Below the pieces are notes generated by a model. That model saw only the letters and a list, made by a program, of their open reading frames with translations, had not been told where the DNA came from and searched no databases. DNA of 64,000 nucleotides from Microthyrium microscopicum (taxonomy: Eukaryota; Ascomycota; Dothideomycetes; Microthyriales; Microthyriaceae): positions 895,275 to 959,274 of the forward strand of contig MU004234.1 of NCBI GenBank assembly GCA_010405405.1, read 5' to 3'. Shown piece after piece: positions 33,627 through 44,768 of the stretch. The position numbers and the translations under genes are program-made. Position 1 is the first letter of the stretch; each line of letters begins with the position of its first letter.

Positions 33627-36600
33627 TCAGTCTCTTAAACCCGTTCCAACATTGAGCAATTGGAATCTTGGGTAGCTGTCCATTTTGCTATGCGGGTTTG
33701 ATCGTTTCCAATCATCTATGGCAGGATTTCGTGGCAACAGATTGGGGCTCAGCAGAACTCCATTGATCATATTTCCTTGAATCCCAGCGTACATCCTGTT
33801 GTAGAAGCGCGTTGCTTTTGCAAACTGACCTAAAGCTTTGCTGACCGAGTAGAGATGACCCAATGCGAGTATGGTCTGTGCTGACCATTCTTCTCCTTCT
33901 TCTGGCCAAATAGCATCCAAATGCTCCATGGCACGACTTAGATAGCCTTCAGCTTCTTTGTAGGACTCTTGCTTTTCCTTGGCTATGCCCATGTAGGTGA
34001 GAGCCTCTACATATCGTAGATGTTTGTAGTCCTCTTGCCTGGCCTCTTTCCAATCTGATTGTATAATTCTTTCGGCCATCTTCTCAGTTGCCTTGACATT
34101 TTCCACATGTAAATGGGCCTTGATAAGGCGAGCAACGATATTCAGAGAATTGCCATTTTCGCTATGAGATATGCTGTCATGGAATTTTAGTGCGCGTTCG
34201 TACAGCTGAACAGCCTCCTCGATTTTTGGACGGAATTTGGGGATTCTGATTTCTGGTGGTTCATGATTGACAGCCGAATAATCCATCAGAACGCCGGCAA
34301 GGTTCTCAATGGTCTCAATAAGTTGAGGGTTGTCTTCCTTTTTCCTCTTCTCTTCTAAATCTAAAGTTTTTCGACAAAGCTGAACAGCTGCTTCCGTCTG
34401 TCCTGTAATGACAAAAGAGCTAGTGAAATTATGCAGGGCATCCTCCCAACCATCTGAATTGTACCATGTAGAGGAAACCAGCGAGAAGCATCGTGTTGCA
34501 TGTGGTGTCCATCTGTCCAGAGACGTCATATGAGCGTTATAAGTGCTTTGTTTGCATGGCTCTGGCCCACCCATAGTGGACACAGTTTTTTCTTTCTGTG
34601 AACCAACGCAAACGAGAGCCAGGCCAAGCATATTATTGTTCAGAGGCTTGTTCAGCACGTAAACTACCCAAGAGTGAACGCAGCAATGCATACCATATCC
34701 ACCAGGAACGGTCTCTTTTCTTGGCATCACTGCGTGTCCAGGCTCCACTTGCGTCTCTCTTGTCCAGTTGGCTGGCTCTATCAAACCATAGTTGCAGAGC
34801 ACCATCACTGCGTTGTTGAAGATGAGTTCACGCGTGGTAAGACTTTTAAACCATTCTGGGATCTTCGGGTCGATTATGGAAATAGGGTAAGTCGTTTGAA
34901 TAAAGTCCCACCACAGATCTTGGTAATCGAAATACGCCCAAAGTTCGAGGAGTTTTGCAGCTATCTCGTTCCTGCTCTTGATAAGTTTGTAAGACAAATT
35001 CCAGGTTGTATACAAGGTCCTATCCTCATAGGAGGGCACTCTAGGACCCAATTCTTGAACATCTAGCCATGAGTCGTTCCAGTATTCGAGGTATTTAGCG
35101 AAAGATGTAGCCGGGATTTGTTCAAGGTAGGCACCCGCCGTAGCCAAGGCAAGAGGAAGTCCGTCAAGCTTGTTGACAAGTGCGAGTGCATCAGGATCTA
35201 CAAGTACATCAATGGCTATGTTTCAATGCGGAGGAAGACCTACCTGTTTCGTCGGCGCGGCGTCCAGACGTATTGGCAAGAATTTGCAGTTGATCCTTTG
35301 GATTTTGCAGCTTTTTTATCTGTATGCGATGCCCAAAGCCAACTTCCATTGATCTAGTGGTAACAACAACTGCACCATGCTCTGTCTGAGGTAAGAAGTT
35401 TTTGATGTCAACTGAAGTATCATCGTCGATTCCAGCGCGTTTGGGATTGTCATAATTATCAAAAACCATGAGCCATCCTTTATTCTGCTGAAGATCTAGC
35501 CACTCTCTCACAGCTACGACAGCTTGTTCCGCGGATCCTTTTGGAGTGAAGTTTTTCAACCCAGTGGTCAAGTGATTTTCTTGCAGCAGTTGTCGCGCGA
35601 TGTTAAGATAACTCTGCTTCGCCGAGTTTTGGTCCTTGACATTCAACCAAAATATACCGGAATAGACTGGGATATCCGCCTGAGCCTGGAGTTTGGCATA
35701 GGCGATTGCAAGCTGGGTCTTCCCCATGCCTCCTAGCCCCTGAAGAACAACAGTTCGCCGTCCTTTCTTTTTGTTGAGGGTGGCATGCATTTTCTTTAAT
35801 TCTGTCTCTCTCGCAACGAAATCTTGGACTTGGTAGGCGCCGGCAAGGCTAAAACGAACGAAGAAGTTGTCAGATTTGTCTCGAGCTGACCCAAAGTTCA
35901 TCAGCAAAAGTCCATTTCAATTCACTATCTGCAACTTCGAAGTTACTTCAACCTACCAGCATCAACTCTATCTTCTCCCTGCCAGCGCAGATCAATAGCC
36001 GCCGAAGCATCATCGGCCATGATTGCCAGACGTTCTGCTACACCCACGTAATCGGCGTCCCCTCTAGACTTGAACTTTACCATGTTGATGTGGTCTGCGT
36101 GAATGGCAACCGGCTGTGCAGTACGCGAGCTGAGAATGACAGCTGAGTGCTTTGGTACAACCTTCAAGGCTTAGTCAAAGTCTTCACATAGCCATCAGCA
36201 TGATTGGGGTTTAACTCACCTCGATGTCACCAAACACAGTACGAGTCTTGTTCGTTTCATACGCAAAGCAGGTGATGAAGTCTTCGCTAATCGGCGCATA
36301 CTGTGCCTGCTGTTGCTGTAGCCACTCCGAGTTCTCCTCCAAGTTCTTGTACAGAGCATCCGTGGTAGAGGCAAAGATTGACGCTATATTCTTCACGAGA
36401 TTGCCTATTGTGCCCTTCACGGCCGTAGCTCCTGGGCTACCTTGATGCGGTGTTCCCATGAAAAAGATGCCATATGTCGATATTTTGACATCTCGCTGAA
36501 CCTTCAGCGGGCCAGTTTTGGGCGAAGCTGAGTCGATAAGCGCCTGCGTCAGAACGATTAGCTTGAGTGAACAACATAAATGCGATTTGGAATCAGAATC

Positions 36601-37080
36601 CTTCCTCACTCACACTTTTGACAATGATGCCTCCTAGACTATGAGCAATGAATATGATGGGTCTTTTCAAAGTCTATAGCTTCAACGTCAGATCCAGCAT
36701 CGCGGCTCAAGTGTTCAACTGACCTTGGTGACCTGTCGTCTCCGAGTCAAGTCGCTGACTAGCTGTCTGGCATGATCATACAAGTACTGACAACTAACGG
36801 TATCGCCATGAGTGTTGGCATCATATCCCCAAGAGAACACACGGATGTTAGGAATGTCTAGGACCAAGTAGTCCCGCAGCCAATTGCAGTCGTCCACTGT
36901 CCAAGTACGATCTCGATGACCATTCAGCCCATGGACTGCAACAATGCTAGCTTATGTTAGCTGATCACACATAACCAGTGAAGACTAAACTTACTCGATT
37001 TTGGCATCTTCTCCTTCAGTGAGGAGCTTGAGACCATATGGCTTATCAGAAGATTCCTGTGAGTTTTCATTGTTTGCCAT
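33627..37080 (-). CDS. Fungal NOD-like receptor: SesB-type hydrolase, NB-ARC, TPR-like
   Basis: Seven exons: 36995-37080, 36724-36946, 36614-36673, 36220-36543, 35957-36161, 35244-35885 and 33627-35197; product 1036 residues with all phases agreeing. N-terminal effector: an alpha/beta hydrolase (about 29-270) with DIVAVHGLNGHRDRTWT, nucleophile Ser115 in FIAHSLGGIIVKS and FFMGTPHQGSPGA, as in SesB-type lipase-like domains. Centre: an NB-ARC switch with P-loop GLGGMGKT (about 349-356), WLMVFDNYDNP (Walker B, about 437-447), VVVTTRS and LDGLPLALATAGAYL. C-terminal sensor: divergent TPR-like helices (for example KEAEGYLSRAMEHLDAIWPE). Fungal proteins of this build act in self/non-self recognition and cell death in the cases studied. 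The gene looks whole. The repeats are not near-identical, unlike the fast-changing class of such receptors. Confidence 0.92.
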
Positions 37081-37117
37081 GGTGGATGTTGCTGGGCCGA
37101 AAGTGTGACCCTGAAAA

Positions 37118-37260
37118 GAATGGAAGCTTGCGGCTTGGAGAAAAGATCGAATTCTGAGAACCAGCAATAAAAAGGCAGCTTCCTTGCAAGAATGGAAGCT
37201 TGCGATTCGAGAAGAGATCCAAGTTCGAGAACCAGCAATCCAAAGGAAGTTTCCTTGCAA
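37118..37260. repeat. Two tandem 71-72 base repeats just upstream of the receptor start
   Basis: Units are 37118-37189 and 37190-37260. Both begin GAATGGAAGCTTGCG and end with TTCCTTGCAA, sharing GAGAACCAGCAAT in the middle, with several substitutions between. The array ends 38 bases before the receptor ATG, so it lies in the leader or core promoter. Confidence 0.85.
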
Positions 37261-37702
37261 GAACAGAATGACATGGGCCCAAAGGCTTTGTAAAGCCTTT
37301 TCTCTTCAGTGACAATCGTGCTATCTGTAAGGCGAGAGGAGCAGATGAACATAGCGACATTTGTTATTCTGTCAGGTTCTTAGCGATGATGATATGATCT
37401 GTGAGAAGAATTAGTAACGAGAAAGTCAAACGGTGCAGAAATGACCTACCATCGCTTTGCTCTCCATCACGCCCCTATTGCCACTGACAAAGCGCCAATA
37501 TTACCCGCACACAAGTATAATCGCCTAGTCACTCATCAAGACCCGCATGGTAAACCCTTACACAAATGAGGATCACATCACCAGTCTACATTCTACAAAC
37601 CTTACGCTGCCAACCATAATCCCAAGGGTATCAAAAAGACAAAACAAACTCCTACTCCCTCTTGTCACTGACTCGCAATCATTACCTTCCCACATGACCA
37701 AT
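37261..37702. other. Intergenic region, receptor upstream side
   Basis: About 440 bases between the receptor repeats and the 3' end of the small Cys-rich gene. A plus-strand frame at 37547-37837 overlaps that gene antisense and shows no features. Confidence 0.4.
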
Positions 37703-37951
37703 CTACTGGCGTCCATACCGATCCCACATCATCTGTCTCCGCCGCTGAGCAACATCGAAAGGCACCTGATCAGTCCGGGGGAAATACATAGGCTGCGCAG
37801 CTTTGTGTTCCGGGCAATGATCCTCAACCACTCGTGATTCAAGCATGAGATTTGCACACTGGTTGCCCGTCTGTCCAGCTGCAAAGCAGGGTTGAATGAA
37901 GACCTTGTGGCAGTGGCAGCCAGTGAATTCGATGGTTCTGGTTGTACACAT
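37703..37951 (-). CDS. Small Cys/His-rich protein, function unknown
   Basis: Single exon, 82 residues. It opens MCTTRTIEFTGCHCHKVFIQP and has further Cys at CFAAG, NQCANL and DHCPEHK. The spread of Cys and His suggests a small zinc-binding fold. I recall short fungal hypothetical proteins opening with a similar MC...E..GC.C pattern, but no function is attached to them. There is no signal peptide. The frame is supported by its Cys pattern rather than by length. It lies upstream of the NOD-like receptor on the same strand. Confidence 0.6.
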   Translation of the reverse strand: MCTTRTIEFTGCHCHKVFIQPCFAAGQTGNQCANLMLESRVVEDHCPEHKAAQPMYFPRTDQVPFDVAQRRRQMMWDRYGRQ

Positions 37952-38130
37952 TTTGGAGAAAAATCAATATCGTTGATCAGATAGTTGTTAGACAGGTGTC
38001 GAAGATGTATGAGAAGGTGTACGACGGGGGACGGATCAGGGGAGGAGGCCGAATTTATAGTGCGCGTGTGGATGTTATCGAAGCGTATGGTGACGATTGG
38101 AACGAATAGACTGAAGGGTGTGAAGGAAGA

Positions 38131-40684
38131 TCACTTTATGCCATCTATGTCCCTTACATGCTGGGGAAACATGTCACAGAGCTCTAGATCTGGGATTTCA
38201 GACCACCAGGTCTCCAGTTCTTTGCCTTCTTTGCGAGCGTTGTAGATCTCAAAGTTGCGCAGAAGTTTGGTCATGAGGAGCAGGTCGTCTACACGGCGAG
38301 TATTGAGAATACCGTAGCGACCGCAATTCTCCTCGAACACGCTTTTCCACATCTGGCGCTTCCATCTCAATACATCATCTAACGCAGTTAGTGGTTGCTT
38401 CATGCTCAGGAAAAGCATTGTTACTAACCGGCAGTCATTGGTGCTGGATCTGTTGGTGCGGTGGTCAGGTAGAATTTCACTGCGTCAATCAAGCAGTCCA
38501 TTTCCGCTTTGGTCCAGCCTGCTTTCTGTATATCGTACATCTCTCCCTGGTTAGTGATTCTGCCTTGTTGCAAATCCTCCCAGTATTTCTCAACGCGCTG
38601 AAAGCCGAACGTTTTCACTTTCGCCACAGGATCGGATTCTTGTTCGCGACGAGCCATCCAGAGATTGCGGAGTCGTGCTTTTTTTGCATACATTGCAAGA
38701 CGTCGATGTTTGTTTTGAGCCATACTTTCAACAATCTGTGTTGCTTGTGCGACTTGTTTACGTTGCTCCTCTTCCTGCTGTTGTCGTAGCCGCAATTGCC
38801 GGTTCTGCTCTTGGGTGATGGATTCTGATCGGATTTTGGCTTCGTCTTCATCGTCGAGGGCTTTTAAATCCTTCTTGACTACGGCGTCCACTTCGCTAAT
38901 CAAGCGGTTGAATCCGAAAGCTTTCTGGAAGATACCGAGCTTGGATCGGGTATGTATCTTGGATGCCTTCAATTTGACGTGTAATGCGTAATACTCCTTT
39001 GCAAGAGATCTTAACATCTTCAAGCTCATGATCTTCTCGTTTCGTGTATCCATTCCGGTATGTAGATGTAATCCTCTTGCGTACACGCAGACCATAGCAA
39101 ATAAGCCTTGTCCGTAGGCCTTTCCTGCGCTCTTGCCAAACGAGACTTCTTTATCTGCAATAACGTCGTGAAGTTTGTAGATTCTGCGCTGAAGGGAATC
39201 AAAATCGGTAGAGGTGGCTTCTACATCTCTGTCCAAGGCACCGATATTATCCAGCACGTCTGCAACAGCGGTGATTTTGTTCGAAAGTAGTTGTAGATCC
39301 TGGGTTAGCGACCCGGTTTTGTTAAAACCAGTATCGTGAAGTAATTTGTGATATGTTCTTGCAGCATCTAGAAAGTCGGTGATGGGCTGCAGATTTGAGA
39401 AGACTGAATCCGAGATAAAATTCAAATAATGGAACTCGGGCAGTCCATCGTCGCCGTTGTCGCCGTTTTGGGCTTCATCATCATCATCCTCTACATCGAC
39501 CTCAGCATCACTTTCGTCTGATGCGCCCTCTACAGAATTGACAGGTCGATCTTCGGCGTCTTCCTCGGCTTCTTCTTCAGCGTTGTCTCCAGCAACAAAT
39601 AAATCTTCCTCGTTGTCCTGATTACTCATTTGCTGATGATCACTACCATACGGCAATTCCTCCTCAATCTTATTTGACTTGGGCGCCTCTTCATCGTCAT
39701 CAACCTCCACTTCTTGATCCTCATCCTCGTCCTCCGATTCAGGAATCTCAAACTCGTCGTGTTTAGGTGTCTCCGGTATCGTCACTCTCCGGTCTCTCTT
39801 CTGCGGACTACGCCGCCGCTTAGCCGGCCGCTCGTCTTCACTCTCCGCCTCAGTTTCTTCGATAACCCTTGCTCGTTTCGGTTTCTCCATAGGCAGACTC
39901 ACCAAGTCCGCGGCCTGTCCCCTTCTCGATCGTTTTGACACCACGATCTGCACGGACTCTTTCTGCACAATCTTCTGAATGACCGGCGAAGTTACCGCAC
40001 TATTTGGCCGACCGCGTCCGCGCCGCGGCGTGATCACGACCTCTGGGCTGGCTACCGAACTCTTACGCGGTCGTCCAGGCTTGCGTCGCGGAGTAATCTC
40101 TTCTTGCAAAATCTCCTCCTCCTCGTATTCTTCTTCCAGCTCTTCTGTTTCCGGCTGTTCACTCACAGTCCGCAAACTATTTCTTGTGCGACGCCCATTG
40201 CGCAGAACCGGCTGTTTAGAATTTTCGCTACCAGCAACTCGTTGCGAGCGACGACTCGGCTGCCCTTTCAGCTCACGCATACCCGCCTGTCTTGCATTCG
40301 CACGTTCCACCACAGAGGCAGGAACTCCGCGGCGCGTGGTAATTGGCATGGCAGATGCTTTGAGGAGTTCTAAGGAAGTGCGTACAACAGCGTCGTCGTT
40401 CGAATTACGTGTAGGCGAGCGGCGTTGACGCGCGATTGCTGTAAATTATTTGTTAGATTCGTAATGAAAGGCAAGGGTGGACACGGGTAGTAATACCTTC
40501 AGTATAGAGTTGGGAAGACGGGTCATTGAGGTCTTCGGCGCTATCAGATCCGGCAAGCTGGAGATTAGTGTTAGTAGTGAAAATAAAATAAAGATTGGAT
40601 GGGTTGACTCACCTGAGATATGTTGTTTTGGGACCATGATGATCCTAAAGAGTCAGGGAGGACTTTGGTGCTGGGAGCGTACAT
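38131..40684 (-). CDS. AT-hook nuclear protein with acidic middle and SANT/Myb-like segment
   Basis: Four exons: 40613-40684, 40497-40557, 38429-40438 and 38131-38378; product 796 residues. Two AT-hook cores, RRKPGRPRK and RRGRGRP, lie near residues 140-170 and would bind the minor groove of AT-rich DNA. A basic cluster AKRRRSPQKRDRR is a likely nuclear signal. A long Asp/Glu-rich tract (about 260-380) follows, then a helical domain (about 385-600) with a Gln/Glu-rich coiled coil. AGWTKAEMDCLIDAVKFYL near residue 700 resembles the first helix of a SANT/Myb repeat, and the last exon carries RWKRQMWKSVFEENCGRYG. The protein is probably chromatin-bound. I do not recognise the family. The two small 5' exons are supported by phase and by a continuous polar N terminus starting MYAPSTKVLPDSLGSSW. 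Confidence 0.85.
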
Positions 40685-41092
40685 TGCTAGTGAGGGACTA
40701 GCTGGCTAGGCAGGCAATAGGGCTACAGCAGCCTGAAGTGCCTGGCTATCAAAAAGTAGCTGCTGATACCTCGACAAGTGCAATGGGGGAGTCGAAAGGC
40801 TGGAAATGCGGGAGGTCGTTGATTAGATGTGGGGATTCGGGAATGGGAGCTTGAGCTTTGAGACAAAAAGAGGTTGACGCGAAGCAAACACGACTTGGGT
40901 GCGATATCACGTGAATTTATTATTGACACCCAAAACCGAATACGATCGTTCTGATGGTTATATTTCTTGTGTATCATTAATGCTGTTAATTGAATGCTAT
41001 TTAGTCAAACCGAAGCTGATGCAGAAAGTATTCCTGTTCTGTGTCTATCATGTCATGGCAGTCATTCATCTCTCCAGCAACCAACCACCAAC
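40685..41092. other. Intergenic region
   Basis: About 410 bases upstream of the AT-hook gene and downstream of glutamate-cysteine ligase. It contains one palindromic CACGTG at about 40909. No gene seen. Confidence 0.45.
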
Positions 41093-43185
41093 TCACGATC
41101 CACTGCCCGGCAAGGTCGCTTTCAAGTCCTTCTCGACGAGTCGAATCGTCTCTTCGATGAGATCATACTGAATCTCATCTGATACCACACTGTCGTGCTT
41201 GTACGCTGCGTGCGTCATCACGAAATCCCGGATCAGCTGCGCTGGCGTCTTGACCTTTAAGTTCGCTCGCGACCGTACCAGACTTAGGTAGTCTGCTAAC
41301 GCGCATCGCGTAACCACATCGATGTTCATGCTAGACAGATACGATTCGACTAGCGGGATCAAGCCTGGAAAGTGTTCGCCATCGCCGTTCATGATCTCAT
41401 TGCAGGTCATCTCGGTGTACTCCTCTTCGACCGGTCCAGTGCTCGCGTCCGTATGATGGAAGACATCTTTTCGGAACCAGAACTTCTTGCTACGCACCGC
41501 ATCGCGCGCATGAGCCGTCTCCATGTTCTCCGTCACTCTCGCAATGGGGATATAGAAATTGAGGTCAAAACTCAGAATTGCGCGTGTGATGAGCACTAGA
41601 AACACGGCAAATGCAGCGTTCTCGCGGTCCGTCACTTGTATTTCCATAGGTCGGAACTCAACACGCCAGCCCATGTCACTACCAGGTGGTGGCGGCTTGA
41701 ATCGCATATGTTGCCAGTTGGTGCTTTGAAGATTCTCGAAATGATCAGCGCCATTCAAATCGAGCTCTTTGAGGTTTTCAGCGAACACTACGATAGGGTC
41801 GCGGATGAATAGATGTGCGAAATGTGTGGCTAACAGGTCGTCCATACCGCCTTCCATGAGGCGCTGCTTTATGTCCGGATCGATTATAAGACCCGGGTCT
41901 AGATATTCTGGTCTTAATCGTGGGTCTTGGGATATATATGTCGAGTTGGCCGCATATCTGGACTTTGGAATCCGCCACCGATCATTCTTCAGAGGCGTCT
42001 CGCCCAATTCTTCAGGTGTTCGATCGTCGACTGCCCCGCTGATTTGGTTCCATCGTACATCTGTATCAACCAGGAATCCTTTGTAGATGGGAGTCGCAGC
42101 AGTAAGAGCCAGCAATATTGGGCCAAGTGGACTGAGTTGGTCATACATTTTTCGACCTTCATCAATGTTCTTAGCCTGAAAGGTCATCTGAAGACAACAA
42201 CTGCCCATCCCAAAAGCCATGGCATCCATATATACATGCCCTTCCTTTGCTGCGCCATTTCGAACATCAGCATCTTCTGGCCATTGCTGCAAGTCGTAAT
42301 TGACGAGTGGGTCCTTGAATGGTTTCGGCGTCTTTTCGTCGTAGAATATAGGCACATTTAACGCAACCTTTCGCCCTCGACGAGATCGAATGTTTGCTGC
42401 CAATGTCGGGAACCTTATATGAGGATTTGCAATCTCATCCGGAAGGAATTGCGATCGTAGCTTCGGTCCAGAAAGAGGATACGCCGGCACAGTGGTGTCC
42501 TCACAACCTATGCGAGGAAATGTCGTCAATGTGACCGGATATTCAGTCTCAGCCATGTGCTCTTTAGCAATAATACGTCGGAGCCTCATGTTGTGCTCAA
42601 CATCCAAAAGATCCTTAAATCCTATACCCCAAGGTTTTCCTGGAGTCGCTTCAAGCATGAAGCGGCCGAACTCTGGATGGAATATTGGTGGAACGTCGTC
42701 AATCACACCGTTGACTATTTTTGCGTTTGCTTCCAAGGCTGCGAGAATATCGGCTTGCCGTAGAGAGAGTCGCATTTTTTTCGCGGCATCATCCTTGCAG
42801 ACAACGAGGTACTCGACCTGGGTAAATGGTCAGTATAGGCGCAAGAATATTGTCTGATCCTCAGAATAGGTCATGTTCGTGTCTGGAATGTACCTCGTCG
42901 CCCCATAGCATAGCATCACGTTCCTTTCCTCGAGCGCCTTTCCATATCATGAGAAGTTGCTGCACGGTCGTTAGCACGAGTATCAACATGCAGGTAATGC
43001 AGCTAGTCTTTGTTGGCTGCAAGAGTGGACGTAAGCATACCTCGATACCCCATTGTCGGACTTGGGGCGCGACTTTCTTCACTTCGCTCCATTCGAGAGG
43101 TGTTCCAAGAGCTCTAATTGAAATGTAAGTTCGCGACGTTAAGACAATGCGCACTAGCAATGCTGTCTACTTACAGCAGGCCCAT
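41093..43185 (-). CDS. GSH1: Glutamate-cysteine ligase catalytic subunit
   Basis: Four exons: 43175-43185, 43041-43113, 42894-42959 and 41093-42817; product 624 residues. It joins glutamate and cysteine with ATP, the rate-limiting step of glutathione synthesis in the cytosol. The N terminus MGLLALGTPLEW, then RQWGIEQLL and the metal-binding LWGDEVEYL (Glu50, Glu52) are hallmarks of the eukaryotic GCS family. Further blocks include FHPEFGRFMLEATPG, MDAMAFGMGSCCLQMTFQA, LLALTAATPIYKG and the C-terminal WRVEFRPMEIQ. Length fits the family. The first exon is only 11 bases (MGL plus two bases), so automatic gene callers could miss the true start. In yeast the gene responds to oxidative stress through Yap1; I see no perfect Yap1 site by eye. 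Confidence 0.95.
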
Positions 43186-44256
43186 GTCAGCGCTATGAAT
43201 CTAGGGAATTCAGGGGCGGCGCCAAATTGCAGAGGTTGGGTTATATCATGAACTTTAAGACGTGTTGTACAGGTCAACAAATAACGCGAGGTTGTAGAAG
43301 TACTGGCGGCAACAAGTCGCAGCCAGGCTTCACTGAGGCAGGAGTGAAGTGGACGAATCTCGATCGCCAGGCACAATTGCAAATGCTTCCAGGTAAAATG
43401 CCAGTAACGACACGCTCAAGATAGGCAAAGAGCAACAATTTCGGAAACAATGTTGGGTGTTGAGATGTATTTGAAATTTGACAAACGCCACTATGATGCT
43501 TAGAAATGTAAGTCCAGTCGCCGCAACCCGGAGAGCGAGCTAAACCCCTTAGCTTTCAAGGTTGTTGCTCGCAGAAAAAAGGTAGCGACAAGATGACTGA
43601 GAAAGAACGCTGGAGGTGGTCGCAAGGTGTATCGCGAAGTCCGAATTAGGCAACCAGTAAATAAGGCTTGTTGTCAGTCAGTTCCTAGTCCGTAACTATC
43701 GACTATCAATCACGACTGTAGACTGGCAAGAATCGTCATTCTTAACGTGGGTTTAACGGGTAGGATTAGGAAGCTTACATGCAGGAATCGGATCCAGACT
43801 TTTGACCCCTCGGCAGGCGAGAGTGGAGCATGGAGGAGCTCAACGAGCCGCACCCACGTGAATATAAAAAGGCGGGGCCTCAGGTGAAACCACTTTTATA
43901 AGTCCGTTTGGTCGCCGGGATTGCAGAAATAGCAAACGTAACATCGAACTGATACGTTTGTGGTCCTCGTGGGGAGGCGGCTTTTTATGCCTACTGCACG
44001 CGACTCACTGCATTGATATTCAGCCAGTTCCCTGTCAAGGCCGTTAGAATTTGCTTCGCATACCAGAACGACTTCATGGGATGTTGGAACAAGACTCGAT
44101 ATGGTTCTAGTATTGTTGTCTTCGTATTGTGGCTACTTTGTGTTACCTCAAGCTTTTGCACGCACGACATGAACATCACTGGACAAACTTAACGTGATTG
44201 AATGACTAATATTGTATTTCAGATCTCTAACCTGATATCAATCTACCTCTACAAAT
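43186..44256. promoter_or_regulatory. Upstream region of glutamate-cysteine ligase with promoter-like boxes
   Basis: About 1.07 kb without a gene. A palindromic CACGTG (43855-43860) is followed at once by a TATAAAAA run (43863-43870, plus strand), and TATAAAAG lies on the minus strand at about 43894-43901. The minus-strand box would suit the ligase gene if it has a long leader. No plus-strand gene follows the other box before 44256. Confidence 0.4.
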
Positions 44257-44768
44257 CTAAACGTAGTATGCCTTAGCCACCCCTGGTGTGAAAACAGCGC
44301 CATCAGGATGTCCATATGTAGAGCAGATCTCAGCAAAGATCTCATTTGGTTTTCCAACCGCTGAAGTCGAAAAGTTGACAAACTTGTTATCGGATGTCTT
44401 CCAGGTGATCTTGTTGTCCGCGTCAATTGCCCAGCCCTTGTTGTTGGAGGGCTTTGCACTTAGGACGAGAGCACCTTCAAAGGGGTGGAGTGGGTTGTAG
44501 TCGTAGCCCTTGTTGTCGGCTCCACAGGAGATGGCGGTATCAACGATCTTGCAGGCGATACCGTCCGCAATGTTCTCGGAGGACTTGTCGGTGCCGGTGA
44601 GGTAGAGAGTCTTGCTGCCGATGGTGACGCCGACTTTGAAGGATTTGCTGTCTGCGACTGGGGCGGCGATAGCGCTATTTATGGTCAGAGATAGTTCTCT
44701 TTCATTATGTTTGTCCAGACTAACCCAATAGCGAGCGCTGCGAAGGCGAAGATTTTCATTCCAACCAT
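44257..44768 (-). CDS. Small secreted protein, function unknown
   Basis: Two exons, 44725-44768 and 44257-44674, joined in phase 2 across a 50-base intron; product 153 residues. The signal peptide is MVGMKIFAFAALAIGAIAAP, with cleavage probably after Ala. The mature part has three Cys (IACKIVD, AISCGAD, AEICSTY) and many Asn, Lys and Gly. No enzyme motif is seen. Size, secretion and lack of a known fold are the usual traits of fungal effector-like or surface proteins, but that is only a class, not a function. A second in-frame ATG three codons in would also give a signal peptide. Confidence 0.75.
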
